DNA of 64,000 nt from Conchocele bisecta (GCA_029237695.1 CM055271.1:81727488-81791487), one strand, 5' to 3'; shown: positions 31,438 through 44,507, counted from the stretch's first letter. The notes: a model not told the origin generated them from the letters alone. Numbers and translations are program-made.

Positions 31438-32099
31438 TACAAAAAAGCACGACTGTCACTTCGAGAGTTATACACATTTTGCCCATTTTTGGTATCAATT
31501 GTGTTAAGTTTTACATTTACTTTTGAGTAACCCAATGCTGTGTCAGATGTGTTTGTTTCCTGGACTACAGAAACAAGTGCACTAGACGCACGCTTGCAAT
31601 GTATACTTTGTTCTGGTAGTCGTGTTCCCCAATTATCCCGGATCGCTTGACTATGTCTTGTATTTTTAAACTCACATCAGTGAAGTTAAGTGCAGCGTGG
31701 CGGCAGTAGAAATTATCCAGGTGCGTCCTTCTAGTGATGCTATTATTTTCTCGATCCCTGGTTGTCTTCGAGCACATTTTGATTATTTTCCGCATTAGTT
31801 GTGTCCTTTTTACATACAGCTTCACTTCAGCTGTTGGTAAGAGGTACTTGTGCCATGGACTGTGTATAAAGCACTGACCGTGACACAACCGAACAGGTGC
31901 AATAAAAAAGCAGTTGCAATGTATACTTGTTTTTGTTAGTCATGTCCACAGAGTATCATGGATCGCTCGACTATGTCTTGTAAATCACAACAGATGCGGT
32001 TTCTATATAATGATGTTGAGAGAGATATATTGTGCTTCTATCCAATGATGTTGAAAGATATAGAAAAGAGAGAAATATTATGATTTCTATCTACAGATT

Positions 32100-32310
32100 T
32101 TAAGAGAGAGAAAGACACAGAGAGACATATAGGGGGGAGGAGATATATTGTGGTTTCTATGTAATGATAGAGAAAGAGTCAGACATAGAGAAACAGAGAG
32201 AGACACAAAGATAGAGAGACAGACAGACAGACAGACATAGAGAGAGAAAGAAAGACAGGCATACAGACAGAGGGAGACAGAGACAGACATACAGAGACAT
32301 GGGTGCGGGA
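32100..32310. repeat. GA/GACA simple-sequence region
   Basis: Runs of GAGAGA, GACAGACAGACAGACA and related words in the centre of the foldback element. The Ser/Leu/Cys-rich minus-strand frame here is a repeat by-product. Confidence 0.9.
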
Positions 32311-34262
32311 GAGAGAAAGATGTGTTAAAATAAATACGGCATAATGAAACTTCTTTTCGTTGCAAATTGTTTTTTTTGTTTTTTTTATATTTATAAAATA
32401 TTAAATGGGCATTTAAGGCATTTTTGCTCAGAACATTTGAAACGCATATTTTCAAGCGTCTGTCGAGTGCTGTTAAGGACAACAACACAAACTTTTTGAA
32501 TTTAATAACAATAATAGTTTGCCTGCTATATTCAGTATGTTTTCTGACGTAGCATAACTCGGGCTAAACACTAAAATAGCCCAGATACAACGACTGTTTC
32601 TGCCTTCCGTTACTTTCGCTGCATTCAAATTGAGTGTTACTCAACCATGCATCATATAAGGCGAACCAAATCCTCATTCAGTTATGTTCCAGTGGTAGCA
32701 ATGCGAAAACAAATTTTTTAGCACATGAAACAAAGCCAAAAACGGCGTTTTGAACACACACAATCTTTTTTCCCGGTATTTGCCGGTATTTCCCACTTCT
32801 GAGCTTATTTCCCACCAACCCTGACCTGTTGTGATTTTGTTTACAAGACATAGTCAATCGATCCATGATACTCTGTGAACATGACAGTATAGACTAACAG
32901 AAACAAGTATACATTGCAAATGCTGTTTTATTGCGCCTGTTCGGTTGTGTAACGGCCTGTGCTGTATTCACAGTCCATGACACAAGTACCTCTTACCAAC
33001 AGCTGAAGTGAAGCTGTATGTAAAAAGGACACCACTAATACGAAAAAGTAGTCAAAATGTGCTCAAAGACCACCAGGGATCGAGAAAATAATAGCTTCAC
33101 TGGAAGGAGGCACCTGGAGAATTTCTATAGCTGCACTTAACTTCGCTGATGTGAGTTTGACAATACAAGACATAATCAAGCGATCCGGGATAATTGGGGA
33201 ACACGACTACCAGAACAAAGTATGCATTGCAAGCGTGCGTCTAGTGCACCTCTTGCTGCAGTCCAGGATACAAACACATCTGACACAGCACTGGGTTAAT
33301 CAAAAGTAAATGTAAACACATTTGATACAATGGGCAAAATATGTATAACTCTCGAAGTGACAATCGTGCTCAATGACGATTGAGATTGTGAAAATTGGGA
33401 ATAATATCACTGAAAATGCTTAGCCTTATTATGTTTTCTTAAAATGATCGTAAATGTACTAATACAGTTTCTGTAATGCCTAGGCTATTAATGTACTATA
33501 TATGAAAAAGAAATATCTAAATTGTATCATTGCTTCAAATAAGAGAAGTGCGCCAATGACACCATTTAATTATAATAGAGAAGCTGTAACACCGTGGTAG
33601 TTGCGGGAAGTAGCTCTGCAATACTACAATATACTAACTACGGTACCGTTTATAACACACTAACATCATGGTAAAGCTATCAATTGGTAAATTTACTTTC
33701 ATACACTAACGTCGCCCGTCATAGGTAGTACGGGCGACGAAGTAGCCCGCTTTATGTTACGCGTATATGAAAATTTAACATTCAGTGAAACTAGGTTGAA
33801 CATATGATTGAAAGTGTAAAATTTGTTTTACCGTAAACCAATCTGGAGCTGGGTGTTTTACGACAGGTGGTATTTTACTAATAATTTACGAATGTAATGG
33901 AATGGAATGGTGCTTAACGGCCCATCAACACAAAAGAGTATCACTTAGGGCCAAGCAATGTAGATGAAGAATACAAATAATAGTAAAAGTGTACGTTAGA
34001 TGTGGTAGTCAATCAGATGATCAGGGTAAAAATATTAATATGATGAACAATATAAATGAAAAACATGTATAGAATTATAAAATTATAGACGAAATGAGAG
34101 ATGTATAAAATGATAAAATTAAATTTTCCGATACAAGTTGGTTTCATGGAGAAAGCGAAGCAAACCTTCAATGTTCTCCACCTGGAATAGCTCCGCAAGT
34201 TAAGTAACATTGATGTGTTTGCCTCGAATATCGGCAAAATCAATACAGTCCAGTAGGATGTG

Positions 34263-34811
34263 TTACGGTAAATGCACGGTAAATGCGCTGTGGCATGGAA
34301 TACACCATGGACGCGGCTCACCTTTGAGCATATACGAATGCGTTAGTCGTGTATGTCCAATGCGCAATCTACTAAGGACAACTTCATCCCGGCGTACATG
34401 TCTGTAGCCAGGAGTCCATTCGCCCAGAGTCGGTTTCACAGCATGAAGTTTATTATCTGTGAGCAGATCCCACTGGATCTGCATTGTATCGAAGATGAAT
34501 GAGTTGATGGATGATTTAAAATCATGATAGCAAACAGGAAAATGAGAAGTTGGTAGATCCAGGGCGGCCTTTGCAGCACTATCTGCCCTGTCATTGCCCT
34601 TGATACCAGTATGGCTGGGTAGCCAACAAAAAATAATGTCATTTCCAGACGAAAGTAAAATATGGTGTAGCTCCATGATTTGGCGGATAAGTGGATGTTC
34701 AAGCTTCATGTTGTACAAAGCTTGTAGTGAAGATAATGAATCGGAAAATAAAATGAATTGCTTTCTCCAAGATATTTTCGCGAAATCAAGAGGAAGTAAA
34801 ATCGCCCTCAA
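34263..34811 (-). pseudogene. LINE RNase H domain and C-terminal zinc-knuckle region
   Basis: FILFSDSLSSLQAL, then FCWLPSHTGIKGNDRADSAA are the Asp, His and Asp motifs of RNase H in I-clade ORF2. The rest (LSRLRIGHTRLTHSYMLKGE, CIPC) matches the usual tail. The start of RNase H is in another frame, so at least one slip lies upstream. Confidence 0.8.
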
Positions 34812-35149
34812 TTCTGCAGAAAATATCGAAGATTTGTCTGGGAGTCTGAATTGAAGATCTCCCTCGGGGACAGCGGCAGCTGCTGCTACCCGGTCCCCGA
34901 CCTTTGAGTCATCAGTAAAAGCAGAGTGTATGTATTGTATCTGTCTTTAACTTCAAGAAAAAGTGATTTAAAAATGGATGGATCAGTTGTTGCTTTCGTG
35001 TGCTGACTAAGATCGAAGATCACCTTGGGCTGCTCCAACTGCCACGGTGGAGTATCTGGAACAGCGTATTTGGCAATGTGATCCAGATCCAAGCCAGCAT
35101 CGTGTATCAAAGGATCCATTATCTTGCCGAATGGTGGCTTGAAGCTTGG

Positions 35150-35639
35150 TTTCTTATCGAATACAGCATCTGTAGATGAAATACAGTGTTATAAGCTGGA
35201 TTAGATGGATTGGAATGTAGTTTAGTGGCGTATTGCAAAGATAAGTTGGTGCGTCTGTCGTGGAGAGAAGGCTCATTTGCTTCGGCATATAAGCTCTGTG
35301 CGTTAGACGTACGGAATGCACCCAGGCAGAATCGTAAGCCTTGGTGATGTATTGGATCGAGCGTCCAAAGATCGGATTTACTGGCAGATATATATATATA
35401 TAGTACATCCGTAGTCTAGTTTTGAGCGAACATGTGCTATGCAAAGGCGGTGCAGCACCTTTCGGTCTGCACCCCAGTCATGATTTGCTACCACTCGCAT
35501 TAAGTTGAATGCTTTCTGGCATTTAGCTTTCAAGTATCGTAAATGACCAAGAAATTTCTGCTCCCGAACTGTGATCCCAGTTTAAGTTCTGGATCAGGGT
35601 GAAGACCGCGTCTTTTGCAAAAATGCATGCAGTTAGTTT
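35150..35639 (-). pseudogene. LINE ORF2 connection region
   Basis: Between RT and RNase H, pieces such as LDPIHHQGLRFCLGAFRTSN are readable, but in changing frames; TATATATATA at 35390-35400 is one slip point. Coding similarity is recognisable while no single frame is open throughout. Confidence 0.65.
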
Positions 35640-36547
35640 TAGATTTCGAAAATTAAAAAGCCGTTTTCTGTGGCCCACTTGTTAATTTTATTGAGGCTCA
35701 GTTGTAATTGGCGCTCAATAGTTTGCATGTTCTTTGATTTGTAACATATTAAAACATCATCGACATATAAAGAACAGTCAACACCTGGTTGCAGGCATTT
35801 TACAATATTATTCAATTTAATGTTGAAAAGGGTAACAGACAATATACTTCCCTGCGGTACACCCATCTCCTGTTCATGGGGATCGGAAACGGTTGTACCG
35901 ACTCTGACTTGGAATTGTCTGTCTTTCAAAAAATTAGAAATACAATCAGGGAGATGACCCTTCAGACCGAGGTCATGAAGGTCCTTCATAATCCCATACT
36001 TCCACGTCGTGTCATATGCCTTTTCTAGGTCAAAAGATACGGCAACTATATGATCATTGTTAACAAACCCGTCTCGAATGAATGCTTCGAGTCTAATCAG
36101 ATTATCGGCAGTGCTTCTCTGGCGACGGAATCCAGACTGATACTCAGATATCAGTCCATTGGATTCCAGAAACCAGGCAAGCCTGTCGTTAATCATTCGT
36201 TCCATGGTTTTACAGACGCAGCTAGTAAGTGCGATGAGACGGTAACTTGATGGGTCGGTGTGATCCTTGCCCGGTTTGGGAACAGGTATGATTGTAGCTT
36301 CCCGCCATGAAGGCGGAAAGACGCCTTGTTCCCAAATGGTATTAACTATTTCAAGGAGGTTGTCTAAAGAGTGTTCAGGTAAATGTTTAAGCAGTTGGTA
36401 GTAGATATCATCAGAGCCTGCTGATGTATCATGTGCTTTCTCGAGGGAAGCTTTTAATTCCCTCATAGAGAAAGGAGCGTTGTAATGTTCTGAATTGTCT
36501 GAATTAAAATTAAGTTTAGTTTTCTCTTGCTCAGATTTCACCTTCAA
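35639..36547 (-). pseudogene. LINE reverse transcriptase domain
   Basis: An open stretch of 302 codons. It has FSMRELKASLEKAHDTSAGS, FPPSWREATIIPVPKPGKDH, YRLIALTSCVCKTMERMI, YQSGFRRQRSTADNL, AVSFDLEKAYDTTW, GVPQGSILSVTLFN and the catalytic LYVDDVLI. These are the conserved blocks of jockey/I-type non-LTR RTs. It ends by a frame slip at 35639. The enzyme would prime cDNA synthesis at a nicked chromosome. Confidence 0.88.
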
Positions 36548-36677
36548 GAACTCCTCAGAATAGTTATTACATGAGGAGTTCTTGGAGAAGGTATCTGCTA
36601 ATGTGTTTGAAATGTCTGTTTTGGAAGATACTTTATGTCCTGCTTTGTTGAGGTGATTGATAGAAGTTGATTTACCT

Positions 36678-37110
36678 TTACCGTTTATCTACGCCCCCAA
36701 TCATGTCCCATGTTGTTTTCATTTTAGATCGCGAATTCAACTTGGAGACAAAAGATCTCCAAGTCTTTCTCTTGCTAGCTTTAATTGTGCGTCGAGCTTT
36801 CGCTCTAAAAATTATATGAGCATTTAAATTATCTGGTGTTGCGTTATTATTTATTTGACGAATAGACTGCTTACGAGCAGTCATTGCCTCTTTGCATTCT
36901 TCGTCAAACCATGGTTTATTGACACGTTTGGGCTTTGCCAAGGTTTTTGGTATTGTCTTTTCTGCAATATCGTGTAAAATGGAAACGTAGTGTTCTAGTG
37001 GATCTTCCGCATCTCGAAAGCGATCAAGTTCTAGTTCAATCATGCACATATTACGAAATGTGTCCCAACCGGCTTTATGTAATTTCCACCTCTGGACTCT
37101 GTCAGTGGAT
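36678..37110 (-). pseudogene. LINE ORF2 linker upstream of RT
   Basis: KAGWDTFRN, LHDIAEKTIPKTLAKPKRVN, KPWFDEECKEA and STTWDMIGG-like ending KMKTTWDMIG are the standard linker between endonuclease and RT. The frame breaks near 36680 and is joined to the RT by a second slip. Confidence 0.75.
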
Positions 37111-38714
37111 GGTGTTCACTTGAGGAACATTTTGGGGTGCCTTTAACACCAGTTTTCAGCATATTTGTAGCATTTAAAAGAAAACACTGAACCTGTTGGT
37201 CACTTGATGTAAACTGAGTTTCCGTGGCCAAAAAATGTACACAATATTGGAGGATATGACAAGGTTGGATTTTTCTTTCTTAGGAGTAAGTGAACCTATT
37301 GTTTAGTTCATGCAGAACCAGTACAGACTGGCTGTAGGTCATGTACAAGTGGGTCCCACAGAATCCATACGAATAGTGAAAGTAGTAGAGACTGGCCTTA
37401 TTGGTTGGTATTCGGTTAAATTATATAGTAAAACTATTTGGTGGTGTCTAACCTTGTGGGTCCCACAGCCTCCATACGATAGGTACGTGCATACATTCCC
37501 AATCGGCGGATCGATAATTGTCTTTGTTTGACTCTGACGTACGCACGACGCGCACTTGTCAGAGGGGTATGTCGTCTTTTACGCGGTTTACTACGGCTTA
37601 TTGGTGGGATTTAATATGATGTCATACCCATAATTCAAGAGGGAATCACCAATTTTAGCCTCGATTTCGCATTATTTCCAAGCGTTTCCGAGGGCCGGAG
37701 CTGTGATCTTGAGAAGGTCAATGTTCGTCTTCGACGGCAAAATTTCCATACAACGTAAGTTTGTTCGCACTTTTATTTATAATGTCCAATTATAACATAC
37801 ATTTATCTATAGTTTCATGAAGTTTCAAGTCAATGCGATAATAATTAATTTATTCCCGACACGCGAGATGTGCTAATTTCATTCGGCGATGACGGGCGCT
37901 GCCATATTGGAAAACATTATTTTTTTGTTAAAAATGTCGGATGTTTGTCATTACATTACACTATGTTATCCTAATGGTATTGATACGAAATTGGTTTAAA
38001 TCGAAAGATTAATTTGCTATTGTAAAGGTATATTTGCAACTTTTATTATTATTATTTTTAACTGTCCGATTGAATCGGATTTTGAGACCCATATATTTCA
38101 ATTGACATTAAATGATTACCGTAATGATTTCAATTGTGATCGTTTGTTTGTTTATAATCATTGACAATAACAAACTAATTATTATTATTATGCATTTTCA
38201 TATATATATTTGTATATTTATTTCACAGCCACACAGTTGTGCCCAACTCGCCCCCCCCCCCCCACCCCCCCACCCACGGCCCTTCTGACTTCTTGTCGTG
38301 CTAACCCCCCACCCTCCCCCCCCCACCCCCCCCCCCCCCCCACAACCATCTAGCGTTCTGGAGAAAAAAATAAATGAAAGCCATCCATGGCCCACCCACC
38401 CCCTGGCCATTTTTAAAAATAATATATAGCCACACAGTTGTGCCAACTCGCAACCCCCTCCCCCGCCTTGGAAGTTTTCAATTTTGTTTCATTTTTCTCG
38501 GTGTTGTCCCGCCCCCTTGGAAGTTGATTTAGTCGACCAAAAAAAGAAAAGAAAATCAACACTTGGAAGACAACCCCTGTCAAAATTTTCAATTTTTCTT
38601 CACTTTCAGATAGTCTCGGTGTTGTCCCCGCCCCAGGAATGCAGGAGTAACCGGCGAAACGTGGGTTTCGAGGCGATTTACTCTGGACCAACACCGTTTT
38701 ACACCGTGTACATC
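37111..38714 (+). other. Possible 5' region of the transposase-like gene
   Basis: No coding capacity is recognised. ACAACGTAAGT at 37753-37763 is a good splice donor, and TTTTTCTTCACTTTCAG (ending about 38609) a good acceptor shortly before the ATG at 38715, so a leader exon and an intron are plausible. 37360-37455 repeats 43190-43275 and 47750-47835 and is framed by two copies of TGGGTCCCACAG. C-rich runs fill 38250-38340. Confidence 0.45.
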
Positions 38715-41700
38715 ATGCCTGAACCAACCCATCCGAACAAGGGACATAGCAACAAGGGCATTGCCCGTCGGTGTATCAGCGCCAATTTCTCAGATGTTCC
38801 GCACGGTAGTGAAGATCTTTTGAATGGTCATGTTCTGTTTGTCTACTATTCAAATAACTCCAGTTTATCCAAAACACCAACAGTGCTTCAAAAACAACTT
38901 GTAGCCAATAACAAAAGCCGAATATACCGACTAATCAAAAAGGCTGAGCAATTCAAGCTGTTGACTAATGAATGCGAATTTGAACATTTTAAAGCCCTGT
39001 GCTATGAACGATTCATGATATCGTGTCCAGAGCATCGGACCAGTGTTCAACTACCTAGTTCCTCTGTGAGTGAAACTACAAGAAATATTACTACCAATAA
39101 GTGCTGAACGTGTCTAACACTTCGGTCAAGATTACAAAAAGCCATACAACAACGTGATATAATGCATAAAAAACATATTATACGTATTGATGGCATGCGA
39201 GTTCGACTCCATAAACAACAGTGTATGCGAGTCTTAAATCATAAACTAAAAAGAAAAAACGAACAAATAAGTCGTCTTAAATGTAAAAGTCCTATTGCAC
39301 CTGCTGGTCAGGAATCAAAGACAGTGATAAAACGTCTGCAAAGGAAGTGCCATCGAATTGAACGACAATTGTCATCTGCTAAAACTGCAAGAACATCATC
39401 ATCTGAAACAGACAAGTTAGTAGACAACATTACATGTTTAGAGCAGCAGATTAAAGTAAAGGATGAACAAATAACTGAGTTGCAAAATGATAAATTAGTG
39501 TTGGTGGAAAATATTTCAGATCCCACAGCTTTGACAAAAAGTTCTAAAGTCGACAACAAGTCATTTTCTTCCAAAACCCGACTGTTTGTCTACGACGCCG
39601 TGGTAAACTAAGTACCGACGAAAAACATTCCCATAATCATGGAAAGATTTGCCCACCGAGCAGGTTTCAAGTTCGATTCAGTTCCACACCGGAACACAGT
39701 TGAAATGATGGCGCACGAGCTAGGCATTCTCACGGACTATCAGGCAGCCGAAAAATTGATGGAAAGCAAAGATGTTACCCTCGGCTTTGATGCCACCACC
39801 CAGGAGGGTGTACATATTAAAGGTACATGCCCACGCAGTAGGCACAAAATGTTCTTTATAGGAATTAAATAAGTGTATAATTATGTCACTATTCCACCAG
39901 TTCTAAAAATTACGAGTGCCCGCTATACAAATATAATCATGTATTAATTATCAATTTACTGTTAGCGACGCGCGGCGGTAACAGTCTATTTTGATAATGT
40001 GCGGGGACGACGACTTTCACATCACGGCTTGCGGTGCGCATGCGCAGTATACTACGCGCGCCAGTAGGCTTCCCAATATGTAAACAAGAATATCAACATG
40101 TCGAAACGTCCAGGACGGAAATTGTATGAAAAGGTGTCGGCTAAAAAAAAGGCGAAATGTCTCTGAGTGACAGGCAGTACAGAGAGAGAGAGTGGTTAAT
40201 ATTGGCGACCATATCACCAAATGGAAAGTTACGTGGAAATTTAGATTTGGACTTGAACAGAGATTTTTCTTCTCAACTTCCGATACTTCACTGCGCATGT
40301 CAAAGCTGTGATATGATTGACCGTGTCACGTGTTGGTAAAAATAGCACGAGGTCGAAAAATACCCTTTCTGTTCGCGGCATATAAAATGCGATTTAACAC
40401 CAATTAACACGCGCCGTAATTAAAAAATAACTTGTTAGTGGGTAGACAAATGGCTCATATAAGGCATGACAGAAAATGAAAAGTAGTAGTACAGTGTAAC
40501 CTGATGCGTGGGCATGTACCTTTAATTCTCTGCATTTCACGACAAACGACTCGTGTTTTGTCATGGCAATAGATCAGTTAACAGGTCGTACGGCTGTTGA
40601 CTACCACCAACATATTATTGAATCAGTAGACCATCTTTCTAGTGTTTCGGCAGAATTTAATGATACAGACTACCAATATACACGCAATACCATGATCAGT
40701 AACATCACCAATACAATGACTGATAGGGTGAATGTCAACCATGCTACCATTGAACTTTTAAATGAATCTTGGGATAAAACATTAAATGAACTAAATTGTC
40801 ATCTCCATCCCCTGGACACGATCGCCACTTCATGTCGTTCTACTTTGAAATCGGTGGAAACAGAAACGGGAAAACTCTTCGGCAGTGACTGTTTCGCAGG
40901 TAACATTATTTTACAAATGAATAAGATGAGGTTTAAGGATGGAGGATTTTTAACATTTCTAGACAATGAAGGCCTGCCTCACGGATTCATAACGCGGTAT
41001 CATGGAAATAGCCTGCATGTTTTGTTCCACCTCGCGGGAATATATTCTGCTCATCGTGTTACCTTCCTGAAATTTCTCACTAATGGCACAGTGTCGTGTG
41101 GCGGTCTACGGACTAGCTTACGTGCTGACTTTTCTACTGATGTTGTAAGATCGGAATTGCATGTTTTTGGCATTATTGGTAAACTTTTGACAGGCCCCTG
41201 GATGCAGAAGTTCTATAGATCGGCTGAAAATCAAATAGATCATTTAGAGGGAATCAGTCTAGTACGAAATGTTATTACCATGTTGGAGAAGTTCGCTACC
41301 CAGCCGTTGGATATGTTGTCCTGTTCAACCGACTTATTCGGAGATGACTTACCTGGCACAGACCTTACAGGCAACAGCAGCATGGAAACTCCCAAAGACA
41401 ATATATTAGCATCGCTAAGATCACCACCTGTGAATGAAAGCTTGTTCTGTTGTCAGATGTCAGCATGCTTAACGTCATGTGCTGCTGTGCTCCACAGACA
41501 CTATAAGGGATATTTCGACATACAAATGACTGACGAGTTGCGCGTACAAACGCAATCAGCAAGGACACACAACATTGACACAGAAGAGGTAATGAGCATG
41601 TTTAGTGTAGCACAAAAACGTGCTCCTAATACCACATTATGTTGCTTATCATCGAGAATGAGATCCCAAAAGAACTCGGTAATGGAGTACATTGATAGTT

Positions 41701-42120
41701 GTGATGATACTGTGCAAGATAGAATCATACGGTTAGCTATTCCACGTGCCAGAAAGATACGAATTAACAGACGTAAGCGGCACATTGAAATGAGACGGGA
41801 GCTAATCAAGAGAACAAATCAGAAATTGGGTAAGAAATAAAATTGAGAAGAAAGTGAAAAGTCTAACTAGAAACAACATCGACACTGAATTCCCTGAACT
41901 TGATGCAGCAACCAAACAGGACATTTTGGACATTTTGGAGGGGAAGGTTGTTGGGCGCAACATATGCCACACCTGGAGTGACAGTGATACGTGAAATAAG
42001 ACGGTCCACAATGGCAAATTTGAGAAAATGAAGCGAAAAAACAGTCCGCTGTATGTAGTTGCATATTGGTCAAGTGACAGTGAATATAACCAGGCTGTAG
42101 ATTATGACATGCACAAGTAA
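38715..42120 (+). pseudogene. Transposase-like gene, broken, with MITE inside
   Basis: Pieces read in order: 38715-39106 (RLIKKAEQFKLLTNECEFEH, stop TGA), 39162-39611 (basic coiled coil, stop TAA), 39639-39816 (PHRNTVEMMAHELGILTDYQ and DVTLGFDATTQEGVHI), a 701-bp MITE, then 40526-41840 (FTTNDSCFVMAIDQ, LNCHLHPLDTIATSCRS, DCFAGNIILQMNKMRFKDGG, GGLRTSLRADF, GPWMQKFY) and, after a slip near 41840, 41864-42120 (EGKVVGRNICHTW, SPLYVVAYWSSDSEY). The layout resembles a family of uncharacterised multi-copy proteins in invertebrates that I recall but cannot name. Acidic residues in GFDATTQEG and elsewhere could form a DDE site; this is not proven. DNA-binding or transposase role is inference. Confidence 0.55.
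39821..40521. mobile_element. TTAA-target MITE (piggyBac-like), 701 bp
   Basis: TIRs AGGTACATGCCCACGCA and TGCGTGGGCATGTACCT are perfect, flanked by TTAA on both sides (39817-39820 and 40522-40525). Removing the insert and one TTAA restores the reading frame across the junction (GVHI to NSLHFTT), so the empty site is visible. A degenerate relative lies at 5925-6176. Confidence 0.92.
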
Positions 42121-43694
42121 GAGTTAGTGGCTGACCTTATATGTGACGATCTTGTCTTATCCTAATCCCCGGGCAAGGAGAGAAGACATACAACAGTGTT
42201 CCTACTATAACAAAAAAGTAAATATATTGACTGTTCATTATCACTACTTTATTAACTGACTGAAGTGCACCTAAAAATATCGTATATCTCTTAATCAGCT
42301 GAACCCATGGATGTGTTATACTGTCATTAATTTGTTCCCTGACTGTAAGTTATGACCTTAAATACTGACTTATTGACCCCCTTCCCTGAACGTAGAATTG
42401 ACACTCATGTTGGCGTGTATTGGCCACCATAGACAAATGTCAATCAGGCCGAATTCAGGAATGTCACTAAAATCCACTGTAAATCCATCGATAGAGAGAG
42501 AATGAGGATTAAACATCAGTTAGACCTACACGTGCGAGTTTTTTGTTTCGCACAGGTGTCGGGTGTTTTTAAAAATAGGCTGTCGGAAGGTCAAACTTGA
42601 TGTAGTTTGTGTGTTAAACGCGTCGCTTGTTTCGGAGAGTATTCGGCGGGGAGTTAACTCTGTAGTAAATTTAGCGATGGGGGCAAATTACGCGCAACAA
42701 AATAATCCGATGTATTTTTGTACGTAGAACATCCGTTGTTGATATTGTGCAGTGCAAGTAGTTTTTCATAATATTATTTAAATAATTAGCGGTTGCGTAT
42801 GCCAGTTAAACGTTGAGTAACACAATGCATTTTGTGGTTATGGTTATTCCAAGATATCACTACGGACGTGCCCATCGAGGGGGGTCTGGGGCGTGGCTAA
42901 CTGTCCGACGCGATTACAATACATAGGCTACCCTATGTAAAAATTACCATGTTTTTCGTTAAAAAATACCGGAATTTTGTCACGGGATTTCCTTTGTTCT
43001 AAGCTAAAACAAAGGCGAGGAAAAGACCGATAAATGCCCCAATTACCCAAATTAAAGTTGGCATAACTTTCTTAATATTTGTCCTAGCACAATGATCCAT
43101 ATATCATTTTAAATGTATTTTCAATCTCTTTCCAACCATTGCAATTTCATTGTAATATAATGCATTTGAATTTTATTTTCATGTACCTACATACGAATAG
43201 TGAAAGTAGGAGAGACTGGCCTTATTGAATGGCATTCGGTTAAATTATATAGTAAAACTATTTGGTGGTGTCTAACCTTAATGCCGATCGTCGCTCATAT
43301 CGATTGACAACATATAAGTAAATAATAAAACACACCCTTTACTCGAAGATGCCATTGTGTGATGTTAATCGTCAGACTTCTTGCACAACACTTTCAGACG
43401 GAACCGTTTACAGCTGACTGATATGACGGTGTTGTGGTGAAATCACTGCCAGAATGATTATTTACATTTGTGAAGCAGCCTCGTATTCATTTTGGACGAG
43501 TATATTCATGAAAGGGGTGTTGACTATTAATTAAAACTAATATTATAAATATATGCGTATACAATCAACCATAAATCGCATATAGTTGCTGTGGAATTAT
43601 TAATAATAACGTATACACAACTCATTACCTACTATTATCATCTTAATCTACTGTTTGATGGAATTTCCAAACCAGTCTTCCCTATCCCAAAATA
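41415..43694 (+). repeat. 2.28-kb duplicated segment, copy 1
   Basis: Runs from CTAAGATCACCACCTGTGAA to CTTCCCTATCCCAAAATA and matches 45972-48251 with few differences. It holds the last third of the transposase-like gene and 1.6 kb of non-coding 3' sequence (CGAGGGGGGTCTGGGGC, CTTACTCG-like words) without another gene. Confidence 0.92.
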
Positions 43695-44059
43695 ATTATA
43701 TCGCCCATTGAAACTTCCGCCGGTGTTTTGGTAAAATATGTAACACACTAATCGCATTCAATAATCTAATTTAAACGCGCGTGTCTCATACACCAAGTTA
43801 CAGTTCCGCTGCCATTTTTCATCCGGGTTACACTGTACAGGTAAAGAAACCGCAATTTCCAATATTTGCATGCCGTCACGTGTCAGATGGATATAGTTTT
43901 TGCATCGGTTCGGGGAGTGCGAACGAACCCCCATTTCAGTTTTAACTTTTGGATGCAAATATGACTATTGGTAAGGAAAGTACATAATACGTCTCTGCTA
44001 TTGGATATAGACTGTTTCTATTTCAGGAATACAATATGTATGATCGCGATGTCAACTAG
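43695..44059. other. Spacer
   Basis: No feature recognised. Confidence 0.5.
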
Positions 44060-44507
44060 CAGTGGCGGATCCAGGATTTCACCAAGGGGGGGGGGGGGTG
44101 GGGGGGGGGGCGCATGAAACTTGAACGAGGTATGCTCGTTCGTCGACTGAGCGGTGCGAGGGAGTTGGCTAGGGGGTCCGGGGGTATGCCCCCCCCCTGA
44201 AAATATTTGTATTGAGGAAGCCATTTCCTACATTCTACGCTGAATATTTCGTAAACAAAAGAAGAAAAATCGGCATATGCTCGTTCGTCGACTGAGCTGT
44301 GCGAGGGTGTTGGGTAGGGGGGTCCGGGGGCATGCCCCCCCACCCCCCCCCCCCTGGAAAATGTTTGAATGTTTGAATTGAAGCCATTTCCTGCATTCTC
44401 CGCTCAATATTTCGTAAAAAAAAAAAAAAAAAAAATAAAACAATTGGGATTTCTGAAGAGCGGCGGGCCCCCCCCCCACCCCCCCCCCCCCCCTGAATCC
44501 GCTACTG
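44060..44507. mobile_element. MITE with TIR CAGTGGCGGATCCAGG
   Basis: The right end CCTGAATCCGCTACTG is the inverted partner with two mismatches; ACTAG lies directly outside both ends. The TIR resembles hAT ends. Inside are two 170-bp units (TCGTTCGTCGACTGAGC, GGGGGTCCGGGGG, GCCATTTCCT) with long G and C runs and an A run of about 20. Confidence 0.7.

Larger units (their letters stand above)
29805..33729. mobile_element. 3.9-kb foldback DNA element
   Basis: The left end ACTACCTATGACGGGCGACG is the exact reverse complement of the right end at 33710-33729. The arms match from there inward: 29805-30092 with 33430-33729, then 31440-31991 with 32828-33370. The left arm contains an extra 1.3-kb tandem array. 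The centre (about 31992-32827) has GACA-type simple repeats and no transposase. The element is non-autonomous, and the long arms could form a large cruciform or double-stranded RNA. Confidence 0.85.
33895..37110 (-). mobile_element. I-clade LINE, 5' truncated
   Basis: The minus strand carries, in order, the post-endonuclease linker, RT, connection region and RNase H of an I/Nimb-type LINE. RNase H after RT is the mark of this group. The endonuclease is missing, so the 5' end was lost near 37110. The 3' tail (33895-33960) contains TGCTTAACGGCCCATCAACA. Confidence 0.82.

Noticed and set aside
30152..31498. Minus-strand frames with repeated DDASLRTPPHPN
   Set aside because: By-products of the 180-bp array.
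32087..32488. Ser/Leu/Cys-rich 133-codon frame
   Set aside because: Translation of GA/GACA simple repeats.
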